Shown: piece by piece, positions 40,895-50,021 of the stretch
Layout: each line of letters starts with the position of its first letter
Position numbering within the stretch: position 1 is the stretch's first letter
From: Nocardia brasiliensis ATCC 700358
Lineage (GTDB): Bacteria; Actinomycetota; Actinomycetes; Mycobacteriales; Mycobacteriaceae
DNA: 64,000 nt
Reading direction: 5' to 3'
NCBI RefSeq assembly: GCF_000250675.2
Contig: NC_018681.1
Coordinates: forward strand, 2,480,001-2,544,000
The notes under the pieces: generated by a model
What the model saw: only the letters and a program-made list of their open reading frames with translations
Database searches by the model: none
Told to the model about the DNA's origin: nothing
Translations under genes and position numbers: made by a program

Positions 40895-42235
40895 ATGGAT
40901 CGCCAGAAGGAATTCGTGCTGCGGACGCTCGAAGAGCGGGATATCCGCTTCGTACGTCTCTGGTTCACCGACGTCTTGGGTTACCTGAAGTCCGTCGCCA
41001 TCGCTCCCGCCGAGCTGGAGGGCGCGTTCGAGGAGGGGATCGGCTTCGACGGTTCCGCCGTCGAAGGCTTCGCCCGGGTGTCGGAGGCCGATATGGTCGC
41101 GCGGCCGGATCCGTCCACGTTCCAGGTGTTGCCGTGGTCGACGAGCAAGGGGCATCAGCACTCGGCTCGCATGTTCTGTGACATCACGATGCCCGACGGT
41201 TCACCGTCGTGGGCCGATCCGCGCCACGTGCTGCGCCGCCAGCTGAACAAGGCCGGCGATGTCGGGTTCAGCTGCTACGTGCACCCGGAGATCGAGTTCT
41301 TCCTGCTGGAGAACGGCCCGCAGGACGGCTCGCAGCCGATCCCGGCCGATTCCGGCGGCTTCTTCGACCAGGCCGTGCACGATTCGGCGCCGAACTTCCG
41401 CCGCCACGCGATCGACGCGCTCGAGTCGATGGGCATCTCGGTGGAGTTCAGCCATCACGAGGGCGCGCCCGGTCAGCAGGAGATCGACCTGCGCTACGCC
41501 GACGCGCTGTCCATGGCCGACAACGTGATGACCTTCCGCTACCTGATCAAGGAGGTGGCGATCGACGAGGGCGTGCGCGCGACGTTCATGCCCAAGCCGT
41601 TCGCCCAGTACCCCGGTTCGGCGATGCACACGCACATGAGCCTGTTCGAGGGTGAGGCCAACGCCTTCCACGATCCGGACGATCCGATCAACCTGTCCGT
41701 CACCGCGCGCGCGTTCATCGCGGGCATCCTCGAGCACGCGCCGGAGATCAGCGCGATCAGCAACCAGTGGGTGAACTCCTACAAGCGGCTCATCCACGGC
41801 GGTGAAGCGCCGACCGCCGCGTCCTGGGGCCGGTCCAACCGTTCCGCGCTGGTCCGGGTGCCGATGTACACGCCGAACAAGTCGTCCTCGCGGCGCATCG
41901 AGATCCGCAGCCCCGATTCGGCCTGCAACCCGTACCTGACCTTCGCCGTGCTGCTCGCGGCCGGTTTGCGCGGCATCGAGAAGGGCTACACGCTGCCGCC
42001 GGAGGCCGAGGACGACGTGTGGTCGCTGACCGCGGCCGAGCGGCGCGCGATGGGCTTCCGGGAATTGCCCGGCACGCTGGACGAGGCGCTGCAGGCGATG
42101 GAGCGCTCCGAACTGGTCGCCGAGACGCTCGGCGAGCACGTCTTCGACTTCTTCCTGCGCAACAAGCGCCGGGAGTGGGCCGACTACCGCAGCCAGGTGA
42201 CGCCGTACGAGCTCAAGGAATACCTCGGACTGTGA
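40895..42235 (+). CDS. glnA2: type I glutamine synthetase GlnA2
   Basis: A 446-residue glutamine synthetase, the GlnA2 paralogue. It starts MDRQKEFVLRTLEERDIRFV, identical in style to mycobacterial GlnA2, so ATG 40895 is preferred over GTG 40877. Metal and ammonia site motifs are GIGFDGSAVEGFARV, HPEIEFFLLENG, VEFSHHEGAPGQQEIDLRYA, FMPKPFAQYPGSAMHTHMSL and RIEIRSPDSACNPYLTFA. The adenylylation-type Tyr motif of GlnA1 (LYELPPEE) is replaced by GYTLPPEA. Not needed for growth in M. tuberculosis; the related enzyme in Streptomyces may act on polyamines. Precedes glnE. Confidence 0.95.
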   Translation: MDRQKEFVLRTLEERDIRFVRLWFTDVLGYLKSVAIAPAELEGAFEEGIGFDGSAVEGFARVSEADMVARPDPSTFQVLPWSTSKGHQHSARMFCDITMPDGSPSWADPRHVLRRQLNKAGDVGFSCYVHPEIEFFLLENGPQDGSQPIPADSGGFFDQAVHDSAPNFRRHAIDALESMGISVEFSHHEGAPGQQEIDLRYADALSMADNVMTFRYLIKEVAIDEGVRATFMPKPFAQYPGSAMHTHMSLFEGEANAFHDPDDPINLSVTARAFIAGILEHAPEISAISNQWVNSYKRLIHGGEAPTAASWGRSNRSALVRVPMYTPNKSSSRRIEIRSPDSACNPYLTFAVLLAAGLRGIEKGYTLPPEAEDDVWSLTAAERRAMGFRELPGTLDEALQAMERSELVAETLGEHVFDFFLRNKRREWADYRSQVTPYELKEYLGL

Positions 42236-42322
42236 ATCCGGGCGGGCACCTGCGCCGTTCTGGTACCGAAGATAGGTTCCGCGGTGGCCTGCCGTTAGCC
42301 TCGAGCCTGTAATTTGAGTGCT

Positions 42323-45300
42323 ATGGTCCGGCCACCGTCTGCGCGCTCCGCTGTCCCCGGTGTCGGTCGGCTCGGATTACTCGAGCCGTCCGCCGCTGCC
42401 ACGCTGCGCGAATTGGGCTGGGACAACGTCGAAAGTATCCCCGTGCTGTGGGCGCTGTCGCGCGCGCCCGACGCCGACCTCGCGCTGAACACCCTGCTGA
42501 AACTGTACGAGCAGCTCGGAACGGACTGGGCGGCACTGGATTCGGCGATCCGGTCGGAAACCGCGCTACGCGGCAGGTTGTTCGCGCTGATCGGTGCGTC
42601 CAGCGCGTTCGCCGATCATCTCGTCGCCGATCCGGCGGCCTGGGAGATCCTGCGGCGCAAGGCTTTGCCCGCCCGCGAAGAGGTGCTGGCGGATCTGCTC
42701 GACGTGGTCGATGCGGTGCCCGAAGAAGGGGACAACGCGGGCCCGATGCTTTTCCGGGCGGGGGAGCACGGTCCCGAGGTTGTCGCGTTGCTGCGCAAGC
42801 GATACCGCGACCAGCTCATGCTGCTCGCGGCGCTCGACCTCGCCGCGACCGTGGAGAACGAGCCGGTGCTGCCGTATCAGGTGGTCGGCAGGCACCTCAC
42901 GGACCTGGCCGATGCCGCGCTCACCGCCGCGCTGTCGGTGGCGGTCGCGCGGGTCTGCAAGGACGGTCCGGTGCCGGTGCGCCTTGCCGTGATCGCGATG
43001 GGCAAGAGCGGTGCCCGGGAACTGAACTACGTCAGCGATGTCGACGTGGTCTTCGTCGCCGAGCCGGCCGACGCCACCGCCACCCGGCTGGCCGCCGAGA
43101 TGATGAGCGTCGCCAGCGCGGCCTACTTCGAGGTGGACGCGGCACTGCGACCCGAAGGCAAGGCGGGCGCGCTGGTGCGCACGCTCGATTCGCATCTGGC
43201 CTACTACAAGCGCTGGGCACGCACCTGGGAGTTCCAGGCGCTGCTGAAGAACCGGCCGATGACCGGCGACCTGGAACTCGGCGAGCAGTACCGGGCCGCG
43301 CTGATGCCGATGGTGTGGAACGCCTCGGAGCGGCCCGACTTCGTCGCCGACGTGCAGGCGATGCGCCGGCGGGTGGAGGATCTGGTGCCCGCCGATCTGC
43401 GCGAGCGGGAACTGAAACTCGGGCACGGCAGCCTGCGCGACGTCGAATTCGCGGTCCAGCTCCTGCAATTGGTGCACGGTCGGGTGGACGAGTCGCTGCA
43501 CGTGCAGGGCACCGTCGAGGCGTTGACCGCGCTGGCCGCGGGGGGGTACGTCGGCCGCGACGACGCGGCCAATCTCACCGCGTCCTACGAGTTCCTGCGG
43601 TTGCTCGAACATCGGCTGCAACTGCAGCGGTTGCGGCGCACGCATACGCTGCCGGCCGCCGACGACGAGGAAGGCATGCGCTGGCTGGCGCGCGCCGCGC
43701 ACATCCGTCCCGACGGCAGGCAGGACGCGGTCGGCGTGCTCGGCACCGAGATCCGCCGGAACGCGGTGCGGGTCAGACGATTACACGCCAAACTGTTCTA
43801 TCGACCGCTGCTCGAATCGGTGGTCAAGATGGACCCCGACGCGCTGCGGCTCAGCCCCGATGCCGCTATTCGGCAGCTCGCCGCGCTGGGCTACCAGGCG
43901 CCCGAACACGCACTCGGGCACCTGAAGGCGCTCACCGGCGGGGTCTCCCGCAAAGGCCGCATCCAGGCGCTGCTGCTGCCGACCTTGCTCGAATGGCTCG
44001 GCGAGACACCGAATCCCGACGCGGGCCTGCTCGCCTACCGGCGGGTGTCGGAGGGGCTCGACGACCAGATCTGGTTCCTGCGCGAACTACGCGACGAAGG
44101 CGCGATCGCACAGCGGCTGATGATCGTGCTCGGCTCCTCGGAATACCTGCCGGACCTGCTGATCAACGCGCCGGACACGATTCGCATGTACGCCGACGGG
44201 CCGGGCGGGCCGTTGCTGCTCAGCCCGCAACCCGAAGACGTCGCGCGCGGCATCATGACCGCCGCGTCCCGCTACGACGACCCGAAACGCGCTGTGGCGG
44301 CGGCACGTTCGCTGCGCAGACACGAACTGGCGCGGATCGCCTCGGCCGACCTGCTCGGCATGCTCGACGTGCAACAGGTGTGCCGGGCGCTGTCCTCGGT
44401 GTGGGTCGCGGTGCTCGAAGCCGCACTCGCGGCGGTGATCCGGGCCGGTGAGGCGGAACTGGGCACGCCCGCGCCCGCCGATTTCGCGGTGATCGGGATG
44501 GGCAGGCTCGGCGGCATGGAACTCGGGTACGGGTCCGACGCGGACGTCCTGTTCGTCTGCGATCCCCGGCCCGGCGAGGACGAGACCAAGGCCGTCAAGT
44601 GGGCGATCGGCATCGCCGACAAGGTGCAGCGTCTGCTCGGCGCGCCCAGCACCGACCCGCCGCTGCACGTGGACGCCGGGCTGCGTCCCGAGGGCCGCAA
44701 CGGCGCGCTCGTCCGCACCCTGGCCGCCTACGCCGCGTACTACCAGCAGTGGGCCCAGCCGTGGGAGGTGCAGGCGCTGCTGCGGGCGCACCAGGTCGCG
44801 GGGGATCAGCAACTCGGACTGCGTTTCCTGCACATCATCGACAAGGTGCGGTACCCGGAGGGCGGCGTCTCCACCGAGGCGGTGCGCGAGATCCGGCGGA
44901 TCAAGGCCCGCGTCGACGCCGAACGGCTGCCCCGCGGCGCGAACCCGGCCACGCACACCAAACTCGGCCGCGGCGGGCTCGCGGATATCGAGTGGACCGT
45001 GCAGTTGATGCAGCTGCGCTACGCCCACGACGTGCTCGGCCTGCACAACACGTCCACGCTGGAGTCGCTCGACGTGATCGAGCAGACCAAGCTGCTCGAC
45101 ACCGCCGACGTCGAACTGCTCCGGGACGCCTGGCTCACCGCGACGAAGGCCCGCAACGCCCTGGTCCTGGTGCGCGGCAAGCCGACCGACCAACTCCCCG
45201 GCCCGGGCCGCCTCCTGTCCGCCGTCGCCCGAGTGGCGGGCTGGCCCAACGACGACGGCAGCGAATTCCTCGACCACTACATGCGGATCACCCGGCGCGC

Positions 45301-45334
45301 GAAAGCGGTGGTGGAACGCGTCTTCGGCCAATAG
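42323..45334 (+). CDS. glnE: bifunctional glutamine synthetase adenylyltransferase/deadenylase
   Basis: A 1003-residue protein with two nucleotidyltransferase halves joined by a regulatory middle. The N-terminal deadenylase half has GKSGARELNYVSDVDVVFVAE and a C-terminal adenylase half has GRLGGMELGYGSDADVLFVCD, each with the two catalytic Asp residues (SDVDV and SDADV). DAALRPEGKAGALVRTL and DAGLRPEGRNGALVRTL repeat in both halves. It adds or removes AMP on GlnA1 (Tyr in LYELPPEE) to switch its activity. ATG 42323 is preferred to TTG 42314. glnA2-glnE order is as in Rv2222c-Rv2221c. Confidence 0.96.
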   Translation: MVRPPSARSAVPGVGRLGLLEPSAAATLRELGWDNVESIPVLWALSRAPDADLALNTLLKLYEQLGTDWAALDSAIRSETALRGRLFALIGASSAFADHLVADPAAWEILRRKALPAREEVLADLLDVVDAVPEEGDNAGPMLFRAGEHGPEVVALLRKRYRDQLMLLAALDLAATVENEPVLPYQVVGRHLTDLADAALTAALSVAVARVCKDGPVPVRLAVIAMGKSGARELNYVSDVDVVFVAEPADATATRLAAEMMSVASAAYFEVDAALRPEGKAGALVRTLDSHLAYYKRWARTWEFQALLKNRPMTGDLELGEQYRAALMPMVWNASERPDFVADVQAMRRRVEDLVPADLRERELKLGHGSLRDVEFAVQLLQLVHGRVDESLHVQGTVEALTALAAGGYVGRDDAANLTASYEFLRLLEHRLQLQRLRRTHTLPAADDEEGMRWLARAAHIRPDGRQDAVGVLGTEIRRNAVRVRRLHAKLFYRPLLESVVKMDPDALRLSPDAAIRQLAALGYQAPEHALGHLKALTGGVSRKGRIQALLLPTLLEWLGETPNPDAGLLAYRRVSEGLDDQIWFLRELRDEGAIAQRLMIVLGSSEYLPDLLINAPDTIRMYADGPGGPLLLSPQPEDVARGIMTAASRYDDPKRAVAAARSLRRHELARIASADLLGMLDVQQVCRALSSVWVAVLEAALAAVIRAGEAELGTPAPADFAVIGMGRLGGMELGYGSDADVLFVCDPRPGEDETKAVKWAIGIADKVQRLLGAPSTDPPLHVDAGLRPEGRNGALVRTLAAYAAYYQQWAQPWEVQALLRAHQVAGDQQLGLRFLHIIDKVRYPEGGVSTEAVREIRRIKARVDAERLPRGANPATHTKLGRGGLADIEWTVQLMQLRYAHDVLGLHNTSTLESLDVIEQTKLLDTADVELLRDAWLTATKARNALVLVRGKPTDQLPGPGRLLSAVARVAGWPNDDGSEFLDHYMRITRRAKAVVERVFGQ

Positions 45335-45361
45335 ACCCGTCGCGGTCGACTGACATCCCGT

Positions 45362-45739
45362 TTACGGGAGCCGAGAAGTGTTGTCGCTGAACTGGTTTGC
45401 GGCTGATCGGAGGACGAGACCGGTTCGCTCGGCGCGCTGCTCGCCCCAGGTGTAGAGGGCGGTCAAGACGGGGACGAGGGTCCGGCCTTCGTCGGTGAGG
45501 TCGTATTCGACCTGGGGCGGGACGGTGTCGAAGACGGTGCGGGCGACCAGGCCGTCGGCTTCGAGTTCGCGCAGCTGCTGGACGAGCATCTTCTCGCTGG
45601 TGGTGGGCATCAGGCGGCGGAGTTCGCCGTAACGGTGCACGCCCTCCTTCAGGTGGGCGAGGATCACGGGCTTCCATTTGCCGCCGATGAGGTCGACAGT
45701 TACCTCCACCGGGCAGTGGTACTGCTTGTCGGGCATCAT
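45362..45739 (-). CDS. HxlR-family transcriptional regulator
   Basis: A 125-residue winged-helix regulator of the HxlR/YodB class. The family core is VTVDLIGGKWKPVILAHLKEG, the helix-turn-helix RYGELRRLMPTTSEKMLVQQLREL and the wing GLVARTVFDTVPPQVEYDLT. It has Cys9, the position often used for thiol or quinone sensing in HxlR proteins. ATG 45739 follows GGGGAGG; ATG 45736 is adjacent. Only 12 bp separate it from the divergent gene, which it probably controls together with the isochorismatase-fold gene. Confidence 0.9.
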   Translation of the reverse strand: MMPDKQYHCPVEVTVDLIGGKWKPVILAHLKEGVHRYGELRRLMPTTSEKMLVQQLRELEADGLVARTVFDTVPPQVEYDLTDEGRTLVPVLTALYTWGEQRAERTGLVLRSAANQFSDNTSRLP

Positions 45740-45751
45740 TTCGCCTCCCCT

Positions 45752-46078
45752 ATGAAGGTCATCGTTTTCGACCGTTTCAAGCCCGGCGTGACGTTGGAGA
45801 CCATCAATCCGTATCTTCCCGAGGAAGTCGCCAATGTGTGGCGGCTGTGGAAAGCGGGCATCGTGCGGGAGAACTACGCGCGCGCCGACGAACCGGGCGT
45901 GGTGATCGTGTTCGAGGTGGACAGCGTCGAAGAGGCGCAGCAGTACGTCGCCGACTTCCCGCTGACCAAGCGGGGTTACCTGGAGTGGACGTATGTTCCG
46001 GTGCAGGCGCCGATCCCGTTGGAAGCGCTGATGGACGCGGACGTCGACGTCGCCGAACCCTACGACCGGACCAAGTGA
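45752..46078 (+). CDS. small ferredoxin-like fold protein (YCII/muconolactone-isomerase type)
   Basis: A 108-residue protein starting MKVIVFDRFKPGVTLETINPYL, of the dimeric alpha/beta-barrel group (YCII, muconolactone isomerase, EthD-like). It has one clear EVDSVEEAQQYVADFPLTKRGYLEWTYVPV block, with a helix followed by a strand as in muconolactone delta-isomerase-like proteins. No Shine-Dalgarno is visible, and the start is 12 bp from the divergent HxlR start, so translation may be leaderless. It lies 10 bp before the isochorismatase-fold gene, forming an HxlR-controlled operon. Confidence 0.75.
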   Translation: MKVIVFDRFKPGVTLETINPYLPEEVANVWRLWKAGIVRENYARADEPGVVIVFEVDSVEEAQQYVADFPLTKRGYLEWTYVPVQAPIPLEALMDADVDVAEPYDRTK

Positions 46079-46088
46079 GGCCGCCGCG

Positions 46089-46736
46089 ATGCGCGAAGCC
46101 TTCGGTCTCAGCATTCCGCAAACTGTCGAGGACGCGTGCGATCCGCGCCGGATGGCGTTGCTGATCTACGACATGCAGGTCGGTATCGTTTCCCAGCTCC
46201 CGGACGGTGACCAGATTGTGCGCGCCTGTGTCCAACTGCGAGAGGCCGCGCGGGCGAACGGTTTTCGGGTCTTCTACACCCGGCACATGTCGCTGCCCAT
46301 CGCGGCATCCGGTGTGGCGCAACTGCGCACCGCGATGCAGTGGCAGCGGGTGGACGATCCGGCCGGGTTGCGGGCCGGCTTCCCGCAGGGCTCGCCGCAA
46401 TATCAGCTCGTCCCCGAACTCACGCCGGACGACAACGAGGTGGTCTTCGACAAGGTCACCATGTCCGCCTTCGCGGCGACACCGCTCGATATCGCTTTGC
46501 GCGACTGCGGAATCGACACCTTCGCGATCGCGGGTATCGCCCTGGAGGTCGGCATCGAACCCACCATCCGGCACAGCCTCGACCTCGCCTACCTGCCCAT
46601 CCTCGTCGCCGACGCCTGTGGCGCAGGTCATCCTGCCGCCGCTCAACGTACGCACGCCGCCCTGCAATTCGCGGGCGGCACGCTCGTGAGCGACACCGCC
46701 GCCCTCACCGATTTCATGAGCGCTCCGTCCCGATAG
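46089..46736 (+). CDS. isochorismatase-fold hydrolase lacking the catalytic cysteine
   Basis: A 215-residue isochorismatase-fold protein. Asp28 (LLIYDMQ) and Lys122 (VFDKVTMSAF) of the Asp-Lys-Cys triad are present, but the cysteine position in the AGIALEVGIEPTIRHS motif is Gly155. Cysteine-free members such as the true isochorismatases (EntB, PhzD) cleave vinyl ethers through the Asp, whereas nicotinamidase-type members need the Cys. It could therefore be isochorismatase-like or act on another activated substrate. Second gene of the operon divergent from the HxlR regulator. Confidence 0.82.
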   Translation: MREAFGLSIPQTVEDACDPRRMALLIYDMQVGIVSQLPDGDQIVRACVQLREAARANGFRVFYTRHMSLPIAASGVAQLRTAMQWQRVDDPAGLRAGFPQGSPQYQLVPELTPDDNEVVFDKVTMSAFAATPLDIALRDCGIDTFAIAGIALEVGIEPTIRHSLDLAYLPILVADACGAGHPAAAQRTHAALQFAGGTLVSDTAALTDFMSAPSR

Positions 46737-46922
46737 TGCCCTTGGTATACAGAGCAGACCGAGCCACCGCCAACGCGCGATAGAAGGGCGACGTGGTGAG
46801 CCTGGTGCATCCGGTCGGCGAGAGACATTCAGGCTGCCTGCAGGGCGTAAGGGCGGGTGATGCACACAAAAGCTGCACAGGTGGGGCGCGGTAGCTCCAC
46901 ACGGGGACCTTAGGGTCAGGGT

Positions 46923-47867
46923 ATGCGTGGATGGGTCAAGCGAGGTTTGCTCGGGGCAGGGTGGTGCGCTGCGGCGGCGGGGCTGGCCGGGGTGGTGCTG
47001 CACTTGGTGGCCTGGCAGCAGAAGCTGTTGGTGCTGCTGGCGTCGGGGGCAACGTATCTGATGGTCGGGGCGGTGATCGGGCTGGTGTGCTTCGTGATCG
47101 CCAAGGGGTGGCGCAGCGCGGGGGTGGCCGCGGTGCTGGTCGGCGTGGTGCTGTGGACGGCGGTGCCGACCTTCGTGCCGGAGGGACGCGCCGCCGCCGG
47201 ACCCGAGGTGCGGGTGATGCAGTCGAACCTGTTGTTCGGTGGTGCCGACGCGGGCGCGGTAGTGCGAGCCGTCTTGGACAACCGCATCGATGTGCTCACC
47301 GTCAACGAACTGACCAACGCCGCGGTCGACCGACTGGCCGCAGCGGGACTCGACGCCGCCCTGCCGCACCGCTACGTCGAGCCGACCGCGGACGGTGGGG
47401 GCGGCACCGGGATCTACAGCCGATACCCGTTGCGCGACACCAAGAAATACAGCGGCTTCATCCTGAACCAGGTGTCCGCCACGATGGAACATCCGGACCG
47501 CGGACCCGTCGCGGTGTTCGCCTTCCACCCGATCCCGCCGCCGCTCAACTTCGCCGACTGGCTGGCGGAGATGCGCCGCATCCGCGAGATCCTGGACGCC
47601 GAGCCCGGTCCGGCGATCGTCGGCGCGGACTTCAACGCCACCCGCGACCACGCCGCCTACCGCGAACTGCTGCACGGACGATTCGAATCCGCCGCAGATC
47701 AGGCAGGCGCGGGCCTGCTGCTCACCTTCCCCGACGACAAACAGTGGGGCCCGATCATCGGCATCGACCACGTCCTGCTCGCCGACGCCGAAGCCGAGGA
47801 AGTCCGCACCCTCAGCATCCCCCGTTCCGACCACCGAGCCCTGATCGCCCACGTCCGGCTGACATGA
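46923..47867 (+). CDS. membrane-anchored endonuclease/exonuclease/phosphatase (EEP) protein
   Basis: A 314-residue protein with three N-terminal transmembrane helices (about 7-27, 34-59, 65-84) and an extracytoplasmic EEP domain (about 95-314). EEP motifs seen are VMQSNLLFGG (Asn), Asn-Glu in LTVNELTNA, FHPIPPPL, VGADFNATRDHAAY (Asp-Asn), GIDHVLLADA and PRSDHRALIAHVRL (Asp-His). DNA-, lipid- or sugar-phosphate targets are all possible. ATG 46923 is a clear start. No partner gene is adjacent; a 118-bp repeat region follows. Confidence 0.87.
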   Translation: MRGWVKRGLLGAGWCAAAAGLAGVVLHLVAWQQKLLVLLASGATYLMVGAVIGLVCFVIAKGWRSAGVAAVLVGVVLWTAVPTFVPEGRAAAGPEVRVMQSNLLFGGADAGAVVRAVLDNRIDVLTVNELTNAAVDRLAAAGLDAALPHRYVEPTADGGGGTGIYSRYPLRDTKKYSGFILNQVSATMEHPDRGPVAVFAFHPIPPPLNFADWLAEMRRIREILDAEPGPAIVGADFNATRDHAAYRELLHGRFESAADQAGAGLLLTFPDDKQWGPIIGIDHVLLADAEAEEVRTLSIPRSDHRALIAHVRLT

Positions 47868-47924
47868 GCCGTGCTGGCACGGAGCCCGGCGAGCCGGTCC
47901 CTCGGCGCGGTGCGCTCCGTATCC

Positions 47925-48366
47925 GCACCCTTTCTGGCGCGAGACCCGGTGTGTCGTGCGGCAAGTCGGGGTGCGGGAACCTGGAAGGGGTGCGGGTGCC
48001 TGTTCGTGCGGCGGGTGCGGCGGCGTGCGGTTGGGATGCCCGGGAGCCTGGAAGGGGTGCGGGAGCCTGGAAGGGGTGCGGATGTCTGTTCTTGCGGCGG
48101 GGTGCGGCGGCGTGCGGTTGGGCGGCTGCACCCTTTCTGGCGTGAGACTCGGTGTGTCGTGCGGCAAGTCGGGGTGCGGGAGCCTGGAAGGGGTGCGGAT
48201 GTCTGTTCGTGCGGGCGGGGTGCGGCGGCGTGCGGTTGGGATGCCGCACCCCTTCTGGCGCGAGACCCGGTGTGTCGTGCGGCGAGTTGGGGTGCGGGAA
48301 CCTGGAAGGGGTGCGGGGATGCCCGTTCTTGCCGCGGGGTGCGGCGGCGTGCGGTCGGGGGCCGCA
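47925..48366. repeat. 118-bp imperfect tandem repeat
   Basis: About 3.5 copies of a 118-bp unit, each with GCACCCYTTCTGGCG, GAGACYCGGTGTGTCGTGCG, GGGTGCGGGAACCTGGAAGG and GGTGCGGCGGCGTGCGG blocks. Starts of the TTCTGGCG motif are near 47932, 48133 and 48251 (the first spacing holds an extra part-copy). Units carry the inverted pair GCACCCCTTC/GAAGGGGTGC, so each can fold. Neither strand has a domain-like frame. The GCACCCCTTCTG arm matches the hairpin at 8685-8757. Confidence 0.8.
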
Positions 48367-48575
48367 GGCTTTCTCGGGTGGCGCGAGGCGAGGTGCGGGG
48401 TCTGAACGGGTGCTGATGCGCGGCCGGAGCGGTGATTCGGCCGCCGCGGGGTTCGGCCGAGATCTGGTGGGGCGCGCGTGCGGCCGACTACGATCGGGGG
48501 CACGGCGGGCAAGGGTCTGCCGAGATCTCGGTCCCTCCTGAGCGAGCGGCGCGCGGTGGTTCGGGAGGCGCAGCA
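48367..48575. other. gap between repeat and metallopeptidase
   Basis: No gene or repeat copy is evident in these 209 bases. They contain the ribosome-binding site GGGAGGCG of the next gene and presumably its promoter. Confidence 0.4.
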
Positions 48576-50021
48576 ATGGGGAAGCAGCGGTGGCGGAACG
48601 GCGCGGTGGTGGTGCTCGCGCTGTTCGGGATGGTGTGCGCGGGATGCGGTGTGACCGTGCAGGATCCGGCGGCACCGGAGGCCCCGGCCACCGAGACGGA
48701 CTGGGGGATCGCCGGTTCCATGACCGCCACGGGTCCGAGCGGTCCGCGGCCCGGTGTGCCGGACGCGCCGCTGACCGCGACGAACGGTGACGGCGGCAGG
48801 CTCGATACCCTCGCGCTGAACTCGCTCGCGGACCTGCAGGAATTCTGGACGACGGAGTACCACAAGGACTTTCCGGGCCCGTTCACCCCGGTGCAGAGCT
48901 TCTTCTCCTGGTCGGCGCCGGCTCCGAAAGACCAGGTGATCCGCTTCTGCGACGAATCCACGTATCACGTCGTGAACGCCGCCTACTGCGGTCTCGACCA
49001 CACCATCGGCTGGGACCGCGGGGTTCTGCTGCCGCAGGTCGTCGAGAAGTTCGGCGAGATGGCCGTGGTGATGGTGCTCGCACACGAATACGGGCACGCG
49101 ATCCAGGGCCAAGCGCGTTTGGCGGGCGTGCGCACCCCGACCCTGGTGCTGGAGCAGCAGGCCGATTGCCTGGCCGGGGTGTTCTTACGCCATGTGGCCG
49201 AAGGGAATTCGGCGCATTTCACGGTGAATACCACGGACGGGCTCAACGCGGTGCTCGGCGCGACGGTCGCCTTCCGCGATCAAGGTTTCGGCGATCCGGG
49301 CAACGCGCACGGGTCGGCGTTCGAGCGAGTCACCGCGGTGCAGATCGGCTACTCCGACGGCACGAAGGGCTGTAAGGCGTTGACGCCGAAGGAGATCGCG
49401 CAGCGCCGCGGTCAGCTGCCGGTTTCCTTCGGCGTGGCCGACGCGCTGTTCCAGCTGCCGGTGAACCGGCAGTCGCTGGAGCGGTTGAGCCGGACGCTGC
49501 TCGCGCTCTTCCCCGCGGCCGAGCCGCCGCGGTTCGACTACGCGGGCGCCGGTGGCGATTGCGCGAACATCACTGTGACAGAGCCGGTTTCGTACTGTCC
49601 GACGGCGAACCGGATCGGCACCGACGTGCCCGCCCTCACGAAGCTGGGCGCGTCCGCGCGCGGCCAGGAGGAACTGCTTTCGGCGATGGTGCAGGGCGAC
49701 TACTCCGCCTTCGTCCTCTTCGTCTCCCGCTACACCCTCGCCGTGCAACGCGAACGCGGGCTGTCGCTCACCGGCGCGGAGACGGCGGGACTGCGCACCG
49801 CGTGCCTGTCCGGTGTGGTGTCGACGAAATTGAGTGAGCCGGGCGGTGATGTGCGGCTCTCGGCCGACGATCTCGACGAGGCCGTCTCCGAACTGCTGAC
49901 CGCGGGCCTGGCCGCGAGCGACGTGAACGGAAAGGTCGTGCCGAGCGGGTATCAGCGCGTCGAGGCGTTCCGCACGGGGGTGCTGGACGGCGAGGCGGCG
50001 TGCCTGTCGCGGTACCGCTAA
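48576..50021 (+). CDS. putative neutral zinc metallopeptidase, lipoprotein
   Basis: A 481-residue surface lipoprotein. The signal with lipobox VCAGC (about Cys23) is followed by a Pro/Ala-rich linker and a YpfJ-type zinc metallopeptidase domain. The zinc motif AHEYGHAIQG (HExxH-like, HEYGH) is followed by LEQQADCLAGVF with the third ligand Glu/Asp, and two Cys pairs are predicted to form disulfides. ATG 48576 is set by GGGAGG 7 bases upstream. The family is conserved in actinobacteria (related to Rv2575) but biochemically uncharacterised. Confidence 0.86.
   Translation: MGKQRWRNGAVVVLALFGMVCAGCGVTVQDPAAPEAPATETDWGIAGSMTATGPSGPRPGVPDAPLTATNGDGGRLDTLALNSLADLQEFWTTEYHKDFPGPFTPVQSFFSWSAPAPKDQVIRFCDESTYHVVNAAYCGLDHTIGWDRGVLLPQVVEKFGEMAVVMVLAHEYGHAIQGQARLAGVRTPTLVLEQQADCLAGVFLRHVAEGNSAHFTVNTTDGLNAVLGATVAFRDQGFGDPGNAHGSAFERVTAVQIGYSDGTKGCKALTPKEIAQRRGQLPVSFGVADALFQLPVNRQSLERLSRTLLALFPAAEPPRFDYAGAGGDCANITVTEPVSYCPTANRIGTDVPALTKLGASARGQEELLSAMVQGDYSAFVLFVSRYTLAVQRERGLSLTGAETAGLRTACLSGVVSTKLSEPGGDVRLSADDLDEAVSELLTAGLAASDVNGKVVPSGYQRVEAFRTGVLDGEAACLSRYR

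Noticed and set aside
45804..49112. An open frame of about 1100 codons on the minus strand opposite the isochorismatase-fold, EEP and metallopeptidase genes
   Set aside because: It is antisense to genes with clear domains, is Arg/Pro/Ala-rich and domainless, and is the expected shadow of high third-position GC.
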